Positions 1 to 9,661 of a stretch of 64,000 nucleotides of DNA are shown one piece after another (position 1 is the first letter of the stretch; each line of letters opens with the position of its first letter). Position numbers and translations under genes: made by a program. The notes under the pieces were generated by a model that was not told where the DNA came from, made no database searches, and saw only the letters and a list, made by a program, of their open reading frames with translations. Source of the DNA: Flavobacterium frigoris (GTDB lineage: Bacteria > Bacteroidota > Bacteroidia > Flavobacteriales > Flavobacteriaceae); assembly GCF_900111075.1 (NCBI RefSeq), contig NZ_FOFZ01000012.1:43868-107867 (forward strand). The letters are read 5' to 3'.

Positions 1-2159
1 ATATTTCCCCAATTGGATTGTTTCACATTTTCACCCAAGGCAAATTTGATGAATTTAGGTTGGTTTTTATACAGCATTTCATCTGCATCTTGTCCCCATT
101 TCCATTTTACAATGGCTGATTGTCCACCGATGGGATTTGCAGAACCATGTAATAATTGCGAAGTAGTAACTCCACCCGCAAGTTCTCTATAAATATTTAT
201 ATCTTCAGAATTTACTACATCTTGTATGGATACTTCGGCACTTGAGTTGTGTCCACCTTCATTTACTCCACTAGAAATTGCGATATGAGAATGTTCATCA
301 ATAATTCCACTTGTTAAGTGTTTTCCTTTTGCATCGATGATTGTTGCAGTTGGATCAGAAAGATTTTTACCAATAGCTGCGATTTTCCCATTCTTAACCA
401 AGACGTCCGTTTCTTCAATAATACCCTCTTTCTCATTTGTCCATACCGTTGCATTTTTAAATAGTAACGTTTCAGTCGTTAATTTACTTGTATTACCGTA
501 AGCTACATTTGGGAATGTCGTCGTCATAATAACATTGTTTTTCTGCAACTTTAGTGAATCTACAGGTTTAACAAACGGAGCAATTTTATTCGCTGACCAT
601 TTTACTTCATTTCCATTAAATAAAATAGCTTTCCCAGAAAGGGTTTGCACGTCCTCAATATATCCTATTAATCGGGTGAATGTTGTTTGTGTAGAATCTG
701 ATGACTTTATTACGTTTGAAATCCAATTGTTTGAAATCGAAAGTTTAGAGCTTAATTTTTTAGAATCCGCAGTATTGACTTCAGATTTAGGAGTCTCGAT
801 TTCGCCGGTAATTTTCCATTTGTATTTTTTATCGGCAATAGTCAAGTCATATTCTCCTCTAATATCTTTAACATTGATATCATTGACAATATATTTGGAT
901 CCTTGAACCCAGTTTTCATAGATTTTGGTTTGGTCATTAAATATTTCACCAGAAGTAATAATAAAGTTGGCATAATTTCCATTTTTTAAACTTCCAATTT
1001 CATTACTTTTCCCTAATATCGAAGCAGGTACTGTCGTTAATGCTTCTAATGCTTTTGTTTTATCGAAACCATATTTTATAGCTTTAAGTAGGTTTGTTCT
1101 AAAATCTTCTATTTTCTTCAACTTATCCGTAGTCAGTGCAAAAACGACACCATTGTCTGTTAAAACTTTAAGATTGGTAGGTGCTTGATTCCAAAAACGC
1201 AAGTCTTTCAATTCCATTTGATTGGCCTGATTAGGATCAGAAACATCATAAGCTTCAGGAAAATTTATGGGAATAATAAACTGAGCTTTAGTATTTTTAA
1301 TTTCTTCAATTCTTTCGAATTCATTTCCTATTCCCTTCATTACATAAGTCAAGCTAAATTCCTTCGCGATTTTTGACGCTCGCATACTATTTAGTTTGTC
1401 TTCGGTAGCAAAGATTTGAATTAGCTTTTCATTTTCTGACAAGGCGTTTAATGACAAATCCTTAGTTTCAGAATTTCCGTTTTTATACCACTTTAAGTCA
1501 TAATTTACTTGTCGTAATAATGCTATCATTCCCATTAATGAACTCGGATAGGCTTGATTTGAGGTAATACTTCTAGCGAAACCAAAATGATTAGAAATTT
1601 TAGCGGTTAAAAATCTATTGTTTTTTTCATTGTTGTTTAAAGCAATCAAAGCCCCAGTTCCTTGTGCAATTCCGTCTTGAACATGAGTTCCTACTACTCC
1701 AAATCCGGCTTTCAATAGCTCTTCTGCTTTTGGTTTATCGTAATTAAAATTATCAGAAGCATTGACTTCTGAACGAATGTGCTCATTCCAATAGTAACCT
1801 TCTCGTTTTGTGTCATAAGACTGACTTTGGCGCGAACCTTCTGTTTTTTTTGGTTTGTCCATTCCAAAGCTAGTATACATATCAATAAAAGAGGGATAAA
1901 TTGATTTTCCTTCTAAGTTTACTGTCACTGCATTTTTTGGTATTACAACTGAATTTCCTGCTGCAATAACTTTTCCGTTTTGAATAAGCAAAGTTCCTTT
2001 TTCGATTATTTGTGTTGGAGTTACAAAAATGGTTGCATTAGTAAAAGCAGTGTAATTATTGTTTTTATTTTGGACACTTTCATTATTTGGAAAATATTGT
2101 TGGGCATTAATTTTTGGTATAAAAATTAATAAAAATAGAAGGGTAGTAATTTGTCTCAT
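1..2159 (-). CDS. Secreted two-domain amidohydrolase, C-terminus beyond window edge
   Basis: The open frame runs from an ATG at 2159 to the left edge with no stop (719 complete codons), so the C-terminus is missing. The start MRQITTLLFLLIFIPKINAQ is a signal peptide. Two metal-dependent-hydrolase-like halves follow. In the first (about residues 40-450) the usual HxH loop is degenerate and reads IDMYTSFGM near residue 90. The second (from about residue 570) keeps the motif DEHSH with D at 621 and the histidines at 623 and 625. Bacteroidetes carry a family of about 1000-residue exported amidohydrolases of the imidazolonepropionase/dipeptidase superfamily with this duplicated layout. Substrate unknown. 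It is transcribed in the same direction as the racemase operon but separated from it by a terminator. Confidence 0.85.
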   Translation of the reverse strand, partial: MRQITTLLFLLIFIPKINAQQYFPNNESVQNKNNNYTAFTNATIFVTPTQIIEKGTLLIQNGKVIAAGNSVVIPKNAVTVNLEGKSIYPSFIDMYTSFGMDKPKKTEGSRQSQSYDTKREGYYWNEHIRSEVNASDNFNYDKPKAEELLKAGFGVVGTHVQDGIAQGTGALIALNNNEKNNRFLTAKISNHFGFARSITSNQAYPSSLMGMIALLRQVNYDLKWYKNGNSETKDLSLNALSENEKLIQIFATEDKLNSMRASKIAKEFSLTYVMKGIGNEFERIEEIKNTKAQFIIPINFPEAYDVSDPNQANQMELKDLRFWNQAPTNLKVLTDNGVVFALTTDKLKKIEDFRTNLLKAIKYGFDKTKALEALTTVPASILGKSNEIGSLKNGNYANFIITSGEIFNDQTKIYENWVQGSKYIVNDINVKDIRGEYDLTIADKKYKWKITGEIETPKSEVNTADSKKLSSKLSISNNWISNVIKSSDSTQTTFTRLIGYIEDVQTLSGKAILFNGNEVKWSANKIAPFVKPVDSLKLQKNNVIMTTTFPNVAYGNTSKLTTETLLFKNATVWTNEKEGIIEETDVLVKNGKIAAIGKNLSDPTATIIDAKGKHLTSGIIDEHSHIAISSGVNEGGHNSSAEVSIQDVVNSEDINIYRELAGGVTTSQLLHGSANPIGGQSAIVKWKWGQDADEMLYKNQPKFIKFALGENVKQSNWGN

Positions 2160-2253
2160 TTGGTTATGGCTAATTTTTTGCTAAATATAATTAATTCATG
2201 AGAATTAAACCTTGATAATTGTAAGAATTAACAGTTGTTTATTTTTATATAAA

Positions 2254-2286
2254 AAAAGGGAAAATGATTTTATCAGTTTCCCTTTT
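2254..2286 (-). terminator. Rho-independent terminator of the symporter-racemase operon
   Basis: Perfect 10-bp inverted repeat (AAAAGGGAAA at 2254-2263 and TTTCCCTTTT at 2277-2286, 13-nt loop). Read on the minus strand it lies 25 nt after the stop of the last racemase gene and is followed by a T-rich tail. It separates that operon from the downstream amidohydrolase gene. Confidence 0.8.
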
Positions 2287-2311
2287 AGAGTATCATTATG
2301 GATTTAAAATT

Positions 2312-3385
2312 TTATCCAATGGTTTTTTCAATATAATCTGAATTTAAAAGATAAAGTGCTCCCATATATTGAATTTTAAAAGAGACTAAATCCCCTATTT
2401 TATATTTCTTTTTAGAGTTTGAAATGTCAATTACTAACATATCAGAACTAGCATCGACGATAGTGATGTCAAGGTCTTCTGCTTCAATATATTGCGGTTG
2501 CATATCCAAGAGTCCAATATCCAGAATCGCACGTAAAGAAGTAACACCTAAATCGGCATTATCATCCATTACATAGGTATTCCCAACCCCGCTTTCGCCT
2601 AATTCACCTGTTGGAGTATCTGGTTTTTCGGTAATTTCGATAATTTCCGAGTACAATTTGAATACATCATTATGCATTCCTTTAATGGTTTCGCCAGTAA
2701 ACAGGTCTTTGCCAAAAAATAATGCTTCTCCAACTCTGAAATGATTCACTGCCATAGGACGTGCATTTTTCAGTATTAAAGGGATAGCTACAGAAGTTCC
2801 ACCGGAAACCCAGGGTATTTTAATGTTGAATTTAGCTTCAATCAATTGTTTGTATAGACTCAACTGAATTAATTTATCTTGAGTAGGCATAATCCCGCTC
2901 AGGCAATTTAGGTTGGTACCAATACCTAAAATTTCAATATTAGCCAAACTTAAAATACTGCCGTAAAATTCAACTAATTCTTCACCCATAACTCCTTCGC
3001 GCAAATCGCCCATCTCAATCATTATAATGACTTTGTGGGTTTTGTTTTGCTTTTTTGCTGCTTGGGAAAGCATTTTTATAGTGTCTATTTCAGTATTAAA
3101 ACTTACATCGGCATAGCTTACAATACGATCAATGCTTCGTTTTGCTGGAGGCTTGATATAAACAGTTTGGATAGTAGGATCTAATGCCTTTATTTTTTTT
3201 AAGTTACTGATGCGGGAATCATGCATTTCTCGTACACCTAATGCGATAATTTCTTTTAAGTATATTGTATTTCCGCAAAGAAGCTTGGTAACAACACCCC
3301 ATTCTATATTTCTCGATTCAAAAATGTTATTCAAGAAACTATAATTCTCTTCTAATTTTTTTCTGTATAGTTTTATAAAGGCCAT
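2312..3385 (-). CDS. Ornithine-racemase-like PLP enzyme (alanine racemase N-terminal fold)
   Basis: 357 residues. The N-terminal two thirds is the alanine-racemase-type TIM barrel. WGVVTKLLCGN near residue 28 supplies the PLP lysine position, and MIEMGDLREGVMGEE, GTNLNCLSG and WVSGGTSVAIPLI match the block pattern of the clostridial ornithine racemase family. The C-terminal beta domain ends DLVSFKIQYMGALYLLNSDYIEK, also as in that family. It should interconvert L and D forms of an amino acid such as ornithine, but the exact substrate cannot be read. Its ATG overlaps the stop of the alanine racemase gene by one base (TAATG), implying translational coupling. It is the last gene of the operon. 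Confidence 0.8.
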   Translation of the reverse strand: MAFIKLYRKKLEENYSFLNNIFESRNIEWGVVTKLLCGNTIYLKEIIALGVREMHDSRISNLKKIKALDPTIQTVYIKPPAKRSIDRIVSYADVSFNTEIDTIKMLSQAAKKQNKTHKVIIMIEMGDLREGVMGEELVEFYGSILSLANIEILGIGTNLNCLSGIMPTQDKLIQLSLYKQLIEAKFNIKIPWVSGGTSVAIPLILKNARPMAVNHFRVGEALFFGKDLFTGETIKGMHNDVFKLYSEIIEITEKPDTPTGELGESGVGNTYVMDDNADLGVTSLRAILDIGLLDMQPQYIEAEDLDITIVDASSDMLVIDISNSKKKYKIGDLVSFKIQYMGALYLLNSDYIEKTIG

Positions 3386-4536
3386 TATTTTATAATTTTG
3401 CGTGGAATCGTTTTAGAAATTCGGGTTAATAATTCATAATTAAGTTGATTACTATAATCACTGAAAGAAGCTACTGATACTGAAAGATCACCTTGAGAGC
3501 CAATCAATACAACTTCATCGTCTTTCTTTACTGACTCTAGGTTTGTCACATCGACGGTCATCATATTCATGTTTACAGATCCAACTACTATGCAACGGTG
3601 GCCATTGATAAGAACTCGGCCCTGGTTGCTTAGAGAACGACTATAACCATGGGAATAACCAATTGGAATTATTGCAACTGTCATTTTTCTTTCTGCAAGG
3701 AAACTGGTTCCATATCCTATGAACTCTCCAATTTTTACTTTTTTCACGCTCATTATTTTACTTTTCCAAGTAATAACTCTTTGAAGAGGGTCGATTTTAC
3801 TCTTTTTTGTACTCAAAAAATTGACAAATACTTCAGGGCTTGGCCACAATCCATATTGAATGATTCCTATTCGAACCATATCCATTCTAGTTTCAGGAAA
3901 CATTATAGATGCTGCTGAACAGGCTGAATGTTTGATTTCTGGTTTTAGATCGTTCTTACAAAGATATTGATAAATTTCTTCGAATCGTTTAATTTGCTTA
4001 TCGACTCTATAATAGTTTGCAATACTTTCGGCACCTGCATAATGTGTACAAAGTCCTTTAAAGGAGATATGTTCTTTTTCTTTTTTTAGAAAAGTAATTA
4101 CTGAATTCAGTTCGTTTTTTTCAAAGCCAGTACGGTTCATTCCAGTCTCAACCTCAATGTGCACGATTGCTTTTTTATGGAGCTTTTTAGCTGTTTTAGC
4201 TGCCTTAGTCAAACGGGCTTTGTCAAAAACAAAAAATTCTACATTATTATCGACGACCCATTCCATGTCTTCATCTTGAACGAGTCCCATGACCATAACA
4301 GTAGCTTTATCTTCTAATTCGGCTTTAACGGCTCTCGCTTCCTGGACATCAAAAACAGAGAAGTGAGTTATGCCATTATTGTAGGCCATTGAAACAATTT
4401 CTGTAACTCCATGTCCATAGGCATTTCCTTTTACGACGCATGAAATTTGTACTTTTTTTCCAAAAGTGGTTCGGAGAAAAGCGAGATTTTTTTGGTAAGC
4501 GGAATTGCTGAGTTCTATTGTTGAATTAGTGTGCAT
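3385..4536 (-). CDS. alr: Alanine racemase
   Basis: 383 residues, the usual length. The PLP-binding lysine lies in CVVKGNAYGHG near residue 37, and the catalytic tyrosine region is GEFIGYGTSFLAERK near residue 270. MVRIGIIQYGLWPS, IPIGYSHGYSR and VGSVNMNMMTVDVT are standard family blocks. The enzyme interconverts L- and D-alanine in the cytoplasm. In many Bacteroidetes the peptidoglycan-supplying racemase is fused to MurF, so a free-standing copy inside a transporter/deacylase operon suggests a catabolic or salvage job (inference). The gene overlaps the M20 hydrolase upstream by 11 nt and the second racemase downstream by 1 nt. Confidence 0.9.
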   Translation of the reverse strand: MHTNSTIELSNSAYQKNLAFLRTTFGKKVQISCVVKGNAYGHGVTEIVSMAYNNGITHFSVFDVQEARAVKAELEDKATVMVMGLVQDEDMEWVVDNNVEFFVFDKARLTKAAKTAKKLHKKAIVHIEVETGMNRTGFEKNELNSVITFLKKEKEHISFKGLCTHYAGAESIANYYRVDKQIKRFEEIYQYLCKNDLKPEIKHSACSAASIMFPETRMDMVRIGIIQYGLWPSPEVFVNFLSTKKSKIDPLQRVITWKSKIMSVKKVKIGEFIGYGTSFLAERKMTVAIIPIGYSHGYSRSLSNQGRVLINGHRCIVVGSVNMNMMTVDVTNLESVKKDDEVVLIGSQGDLSVSVASFSDYSNQLNYELLTRISKTIPRKIIK

Positions 4537-5680
4537 TTGTAATCTGTTTGCTTATGTGGTGGAAAATAGATACACCTGTTGTAATAATGTCGTCTGGAAA
4601 ATCGTAATCAGGATTGTGTAAAGCAGGCGTGTCTATTCCTGATCCTAATCCAAACATTGCGCCTGGATAGTGCTGGGTAAACAAACCGAAATCTTCTCCC
4701 CAAGTAAAAGGGGTAGGTTTTTCCAGTAGTTCAAATTGATTTTCTTTTGCAGCTTTCTTGATGAAGTGAACCGCCGTTTCATCATTCTCATTGGCTTGAA
4801 AACCTTGTGTCCATTGTATGTTGCATTTTAATCGATATTCATCTGCTACAGCTTGTGCAATATTTTCTAGAGTGGTTTCGATCGTTCTCATCTGAGCATT
4901 ACTGTCGCTTCTCACGGTAAAATGAACTTCTCCAGCTCCCGCAGAAACACCATAAGCCTTTTTACCCATTTTAGTATAAATAGGAGTGATCAGGCAATAA
5001 TTTTCTTTTGAAATATCAGCCTGAATAAAAGTATTAAATTGGGTAATAATCGAAGCTATCGCTAAGGCAGGATTGATTCCTTTTTCAGGTTCTCCGGCAT
5101 GTGCGGTAATCCCATCCAATTTTATGATAATACTATTCACTGCGCAAGTAAAAGTATCGTTTTTAACTACAATCTGATTTTTTGGATATCCAGGTAAATT
5201 GTGCAAGGCAAAAACGTAATCAGGTCGAAATCTTTCAAATTTCGCATCTGAAAATATTTTTTGTGCTCCGCTACCATCTTCTTCAGCAGGTTGGAATAAA
5301 AGAATTACTGTACCTGTTTCGGGCTTGTGTTGGGATAATTGGGTTGCTAAACCGCATAAAATTGCCATATGACCATCGTGCCCACATTTATGAGAAACAC
5401 CATTGCTCAGCGAACGATGTTCGAACATATTGATTTCTTGAATGGGTAAGGCATCTAGTTCACATCTAAACAATACCGTTTTTCCTGGTTTTTTACCTTT
5501 ATAAATGGCAATGACTCCAGTTTTTCCAATATTAGTTATGACTTCATCAGCTGGATAATTTTCTAGAAAAGAAGTGATTTTTTTTGCAGTTTCCACTTCT
5601 TTTCCAGAAACTTCCGGGTATTTATGTAGTTCCTTTCGCAGTAGAACAAGTGATTCTACGCGTTGGTTTAAATTCTCCAT
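4526..5680 (-). CDS. M20 family amidohydrolase (N-acyl amino acid or hippurate-type hydrolase)
   Basis: 384 residues, typical for the M20D group. Metal ligands are visible in KCGHDGHMAIL (about residue 100) and in LFQPAEEDGSGAQ (the Glu pair, near residue 135). ITAHAGEPEKGINPALA starts the dimerisation/lid domain, and FTWGEDFGLF plus ALHNPDYDFPDD close the active site. The family removes acyl groups from amino acids, or cleaves aminoacyl amides, in the cytoplasm. It sits between a GNAT gene 6 nt upstream and the alanine racemase gene that it overlaps, so its product is probably the substrate of the racemases. No signal peptide. Confidence 0.88.
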   Translation of the reverse strand: MENLNQRVESLVLLRKELHKYPEVSGKEVETAKKITSFLENYPADEVITNIGKTGVIAIYKGKKPGKTVLFRCELDALPIQEINMFEHRSLSNGVSHKCGHDGHMAILCGLATQLSQHKPETGTVILLFQPAEEDGSGAQKIFSDAKFERFRPDYVFALHNLPGYPKNQIVVKNDTFTCAVNSIIIKLDGITAHAGEPEKGINPALAIASIITQFNTFIQADISKENYCLITPIYTKMGKKAYGVSAGAGEVHFTVRSDSNAQMRTIETTLENIAQAVADEYRLKCNIQWTQGFQANENDETAVHFIKKAAKENQFELLEKPTPFTWGEDFGLFTQHYPGAMFGLGSGIDTPALHNPDYDFPDDIITTGVSIFHHISKQITNAH

Positions 5681-5686
5681 TTTGGA

Positions 5687-6121
5687 CTATTTGATAAGAC
5701 GCATTTCTAGGTATTTATTAGTAAAACCTAATTTTTCATATAATCCTTTAGCAGGATTGTCTGGCTCGACGTGAAGTGCTATGTTTCCTTCAGCAATCGA
5801 GATTGCTTTTTGCATTAATTTTTTTCCAAACCCTTTACCACGTTGGCTATTGTCAACAGCGATATATACTAAAATATTCTCTGGGATGAAATCTTTCATT
5901 CCAGTATTGTTTAAAATAACAACTCCAACAATTTTATTATCGTCTAAACCTACGACTATATTCCCTCCTTTATCAGGGTTCATAACGTAAGCGATACATT
6001 TTAGAATGTCTTCCACTTTATCTCCGTACTCTTCTAAATGAGTAAAAAGAAACTGAGCAATAATTTGATTTGTATATGTTTTGTCTTCTCCTGAAGTACT
6101 ATTAATTATTTTGAATTCCAT
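5687..6121 (-). CDS. GNAT family N-acetyltransferase
   Basis: 144 residues with one GNAT fold. Motif A is VDNSQRGKGFGKKLMQKAI near residues 90-108, with the acetyl-CoA pyrophosphate-binding R/QxxGxG/A pattern (QRGKGFGKKL). The C-terminal strand ends GLYEKLGFTNKYLEMRLIK. The acceptor is unknown. Because it is encoded next to an amide hydrolase and two amino acid racemases, amino-acid or amine acetylation is plausible but not shown. The gene overlaps the upstream symporter gene by 20 nt, so the two are co-transcribed. Confidence 0.85.
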   Translation of the reverse strand: MEFKIINSTSGEDKTYTNQIIAQFLFTHLEEYGDKVEDILKCIAYVMNPDKGGNIVVGLDDNKIVGVVILNNTGMKDFIPENILVYIAVDNSQRGKGFGKKLMQKAISIAEGNIALHVEPDNPAKGLYEKLGFTNKYLEMRLIK

Positions 6122-7574
6122 TTTGTTTTTCTTTTTTGTTATGATGATAAATTGATATTGTAACGAACAATAATAGTGAAATACTTATTCCGTAAATATT
6201 TGCGTCTAAATGTTCGGGTAATTTTATTCCTAAAGGTAACTTATTTTCGGTAATTATAAGTAAAATTGTAGTTGCTCCTCCAAAAAGCATACTCCAAAAA
6301 GCAGCGATTGGGTGGCTTTTTTTCCAAAATAAAGCACCTAGGACGGGGATGAATAATCCAGAAACCATAAAGGCGTAGGAGTAGAGCATCAGTTCCAGGA
6401 CGTTTTGCATTTGGGAAGCCAATAATATCGCGAAAATTCCAACTAGTAAAGTTACGATCTGAGAAAGCTGCAATTCCTTTTTATGAGTCAACTCTTTTTT
6501 AGAAAATTTAGCAATGATATCAGTAACGATATTTCCGGAAGCAGCCATTAAGCAACTGTCAGCGGTGGAAAGTATGGCCGAAAAATAGGAGGAAAGCATT
6601 AATCCCATTAAACCAATCGGTAAAATGGTAGCCAGTAAAATAGGCAATCCCATTTCGCTGTCCATTGACGCAGCGTCTGTAATTCCGTCAAACATACCTT
6701 TTGTTGCCGCTACCTTGGCTAACATTCCAAGAATAACTCCCATAAACGCCATTATTGGCCATTCAAAAACTCCGGCAATTATCCAAGCTTTCTTCGCTTC
6801 TTTTTCTCCTTTACTAGCATAAATTCTTTGGTATAGCGTCATACCAACAAACCAAATAGGAATAATCGTGACCGACCAATTTAATAGTTGGTACCAGGTT
6901 ACATTTGTCAGCGATAAATATTTAGGATCTAATGTTTCTTTAATGGCATCGTATCCACCTACTGCATTATATGCCACTGGTATTCCTATAAAAACTAATC
7001 CACCTATTAGGATTAACCATTGAATCGTATCGGTGTAAATCACTGCTTTTAATCCTCCAATCGAAGTATAAGCCACCGCAATAACTCCCATAACAATTAA
7101 GGCAGTTTGAATATTCAGACCGTCAATTGTTGCCGAAGCTAATTTGGCTCCAGCCAAAACCTGTGAACTAGTGAATCCGATGTACCCGATTGCAGAAATA
7201 ATTCCGGCCAAAAGAGCGACTTTTCCATTGTAAAAATGACCAAAGATTTGCGGGAAAGTGAAAAATTTATATTTGTGTCCCAACTGGCTAACTTTTGGAA
7301 TTAGGAACACAGCACTTAACCAGGCGCCCAGTAGCCCTGTAAATAACATCCAAGATCCTGATATTCCCATCGTAAAACCAAGTCCTCCCAAACCAATTGA
7401 GAAACCACCCCCAACATCAGTAGCGACTACCGATAAACCAATATGCCAGCTGCTCATGTTTCTTCCACTAACATAAAAGTCCTCGGCAGTTTTATTTTTA
7501 TTAAAAAAGTAGAGACCAACACCTAACATAGCCAGCATGTAAACGACAAAGATTATATAATCTATTATGTGCAT
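6102..7574 (-). CDS. Sodium:solute symporter (SSS family)
   Basis: 490 residues with about 13 hydrophobic segments. The N-terminal block VGLYFFNKNKTAEDFYVSGR, then VATDVGGGFSIGLGG and YTSIGGLKAVIYTDTIQW, and late LSSYFSAILSTADSCLMAASG are signatures of the SSS transporter family (PutP/PanF/SGLT type). It imports an organic solute with sodium across the inner membrane. It is the first gene of the operon with GNAT, M20 hydrolase and racemases, so the likely cargo is an amino acid, acyl-amino acid or small peptide (inference from context). Confidence 0.9.
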   Translation of the reverse strand: MHIIDYIIFVVYMLAMLGVGLYFFNKNKTAEDFYVSGRNMSSWHIGLSVVATDVGGGFSIGLGGLGFTMGISGSWMLFTGLLGAWLSAVFLIPKVSQLGHKYKFFTFPQIFGHFYNGKVALLAGIISAIGYIGFTSSQVLAGAKLASATIDGLNIQTALIVMGVIAVAYTSIGGLKAVIYTDTIQWLILIGGLVFIGIPVAYNAVGGYDAIKETLDPKYLSLTNVTWYQLLNWSVTIIPIWFVGMTLYQRIYASKGEKEAKKAWIIAGVFEWPIMAFMGVILGMLAKVAATKGMFDGITDAASMDSEMGLPILLATILPIGLMGLMLSSYFSAILSTADSCLMAASGNIVTDIIAKFSKKELTHKKELQLSQIVTLLVGIFAILLASQMQNVLELMLYSYAFMVSGLFIPVLGALFWKKSHPIAAFWSMLFGGATTILLIITENKLPLGIKLPEHLDANIYGISISLLLFVTISIYHHNKKEKQNGIQNN

Positions 7575-8125
7575 TTCTTGTTATTTCAGATTATTTAGTA
7601 GCCTGTAAATGGAATTTTTCCAAAAGGCAAAAGATGCAGCGAACTGCAAAAAAGGTGTGTTTTTTCAAGTTGATTTCAGGATTATGAAATCGTAGATTTG
7701 GTTGTAAGAATTATTGATAATAATTCGTTTTTAACCCCGAAAAAGCAAGTAATTAGCGGCAAATATAAGGAAATATATCCAAAAAGCTATTAATAGAGTA
7801 ATAAGACTCCTTTTCGCCTTTTAACAATTGGCGTTTTAGCAATAAATAGAGGAGCGATTATGGATTTTAAAAAGTCTAGTAAAGGTACTGAACAACAATT
7901 CATTAGCTCTAAAGGCTTTTTTTAACGGAATGTATTGTTTATCCCTCTACTTTCATCCAAAAGAAACAGTGAGTCAAAGGTGTTTTTTGGACTGATAGTG
8001 TCGCTTTTAGTTGTAAATTATTTTTAAACAAGCGTAAACGCTGGGTTGCTAATTGTTTTTAGTAATTCTAAAGATTGTGGGGTTTGGTATGTTAAAATTG
8101 ATTATTTTTAATAAAATTATCCTTT
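7575..8125. other. Divergent promoter region, no gene seen
   Basis: 551 bp between the divergent symporter operon and comM. No open frame of convincing composition, no RNA gene and no strong inverted repeat were recognised. Both promoters should lie here, but no unambiguous TAnnTTTG box with a matching -33 could be assigned. Confidence 0.5.
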
Positions 8126-9661
8126 ATGTTAGTAAAAGTTTTTGGAAGTGCTGTGTTTGGAGTCGAGGCTACAACAATTACTGTAGAAGTAAATATTGAT
8201 AAAGGTATTGGCTATCATTTAGTGGGATTGCCAGATAATGCGATTAAAGAAAGTAGCTATAGAATAGCTGCTGCATTAAAAAATAATGGATATTCTATGC
8301 CTGGTAAAAAGATTACCATTAATATGGCTCCGGCAGATTTGCGGAAAGAAGGTTCTGCTTATGATTTAACTTTAACGATCGGAATCCTTGTTGCGTCTCA
8401 ACAAATTCAAGCAATTGATGTTGACAAATATATCATTATGGGCGAGTTGTCGCTCGATGGCAGTTTGCAACCTATTCGAGGTGCGTTACCTATCGCCATA
8501 AAAGCCAAAGAGGAGGGCTTTAAAGGGTTTTTTCTTCCAAAGCAAAATGTGAAAGAAGCGGCAATCGTTACCGGATTAGATGTATACGGTGTTGAAAATG
8601 TTCAGGAAGTTATCGATTTCTTAGAAGGAAAAGGAAATTTAGAACCAACTACCATCGATACTAGAGCCGAGTTTTATAAAGATTTAGATTTTCCAGAATT
8701 TGATTTTTCAGATGTAAAAGGACAGGAGTCTATAAAAAGATGCATGGAGATTGCCGCTGCGGGTGGACACAATATTATTCTTATTGGCCCTCCAGGTGCT
8801 GGAAAAACCATGCTTGCCAAAAGATTACCTAGTATTTTACCGCCGATGACTTTGCGAGAAGCATTAGAAACGACTAAGATTCATAGTGTTGCTGGAAAAT
8901 TGAAAGAAGTGGGGCTAATGAATCAAAGACCGTTTAGGAGTCCGCACCATACGATTTCTAATGTGGCATTAGTAGGAGGAGGAAGTTACCCGCAACCGGG
9001 TGAAATTTCGATGGCACACAATGGTGTTTTGTTTCTGGATGAATTGCCAGAATTCAAACGGGATGTATTAGAAGTAATGCGTCAGCCATTAGAAGATAGG
9101 GAAGTGACGATATCAAGAGCGAAGTTTACGGTTACCTATCCTTCCTCTTTCATGCTGGTAGCTAGTATGAACCCGAGTCCGAGTGGTTTTTTTAATGACC
9201 CAGACTCTCCACAAACGTCCTCTCCACATGAGATGCAACGGTATTTAAGTAAAATTTCGGGGCCGTTATTGGATCGGATAGACATTCACATCGAAGTTAC
9301 ACCTGTTCCTTTCGAAAAATTATCTGATGATGGAAAAGCGGAAAGCAGTGTTGATATCAGAAAAAGAGTCACTGCGGCACGTGAAATCCAGTCGGCACGA
9401 TTTGAACAAATGGAAAATATCCATTATAATGCGCAAATGAATACGAAACATATCAGGGAATATTGTGCTCTTGATGATGTTTCTAAACAATTGTTAAAGA
9501 CTGCAATGGAACGTTTGAATCTTTCTGCCCGCGCATACGACAGGATTTTGAAAGTCGCGAGAACCATAGCTGATCTTGATGCAGCTGCTACAGTAATATC
9601 CTCTCATATTGCCGAAGCGATTCAATATAGAAGTTTAGATCGTGATGGTTGGTTGGGGTAG
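8126..9661 (+). CDS. comM: YifB/ComM family Mg-chelatase-like AAA+ ATPase
   Basis: 511 residues, the normal length. An N-terminal Lon-protease-like domain (about 1-170) includes GYHLVGLPDNAIKES and APADLRKEGSAYDL. The AAA+ core has Walker A GPPGAGKTMLAKR near residue 220 and Walker B GVLFLDELPEF near 310. The Mg-chelatase C-terminal lid follows, with NLSARAYDRILKVARTIADLD. In naturally transforming bacteria ComM is a hexameric branch-migration helicase that promotes integration of incoming DNA. Outside those bacteria it is a housekeeping gene of less certain role. Stand-alone gene; the inverted repeat about 125 nt after the stop may terminate it. Confidence 0.93.
   Translation: MLVKVFGSAVFGVEATTITVEVNIDKGIGYHLVGLPDNAIKESSYRIAAALKNNGYSMPGKKITINMAPADLRKEGSAYDLTLTIGILVASQQIQAIDVDKYIIMGELSLDGSLQPIRGALPIAIKAKEEGFKGFFLPKQNVKEAAIVTGLDVYGVENVQEVIDFLEGKGNLEPTTIDTRAEFYKDLDFPEFDFSDVKGQESIKRCMEIAAAGGHNIILIGPPGAGKTMLAKRLPSILPPMTLREALETTKIHSVAGKLKEVGLMNQRPFRSPHHTISNVALVGGGSYPQPGEISMAHNGVLFLDELPEFKRDVLEVMRQPLEDREVTISRAKFTVTYPSSFMLVASMNPSPSGFFNDPDSPQTSSPHEMQRYLSKISGPLLDRIDIHIEVTPVPFEKLSDDGKAESSVDIRKRVTAAREIQSARFEQMENIHYNAQMNTKHIREYCALDDVSKQLLKTAMERLNLSARAYDRILKVARTIADLDAAATVISSHIAEAIQYRSLDRDGWLG

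Noticed and set aside
535..1376. Plus-strand open frames at the left edge
   Set aside because: They lie opposite the intact amidohydrolase frame that reads through from 2159 to the window edge with a signal peptide and metal motif. They have no family features of their own.
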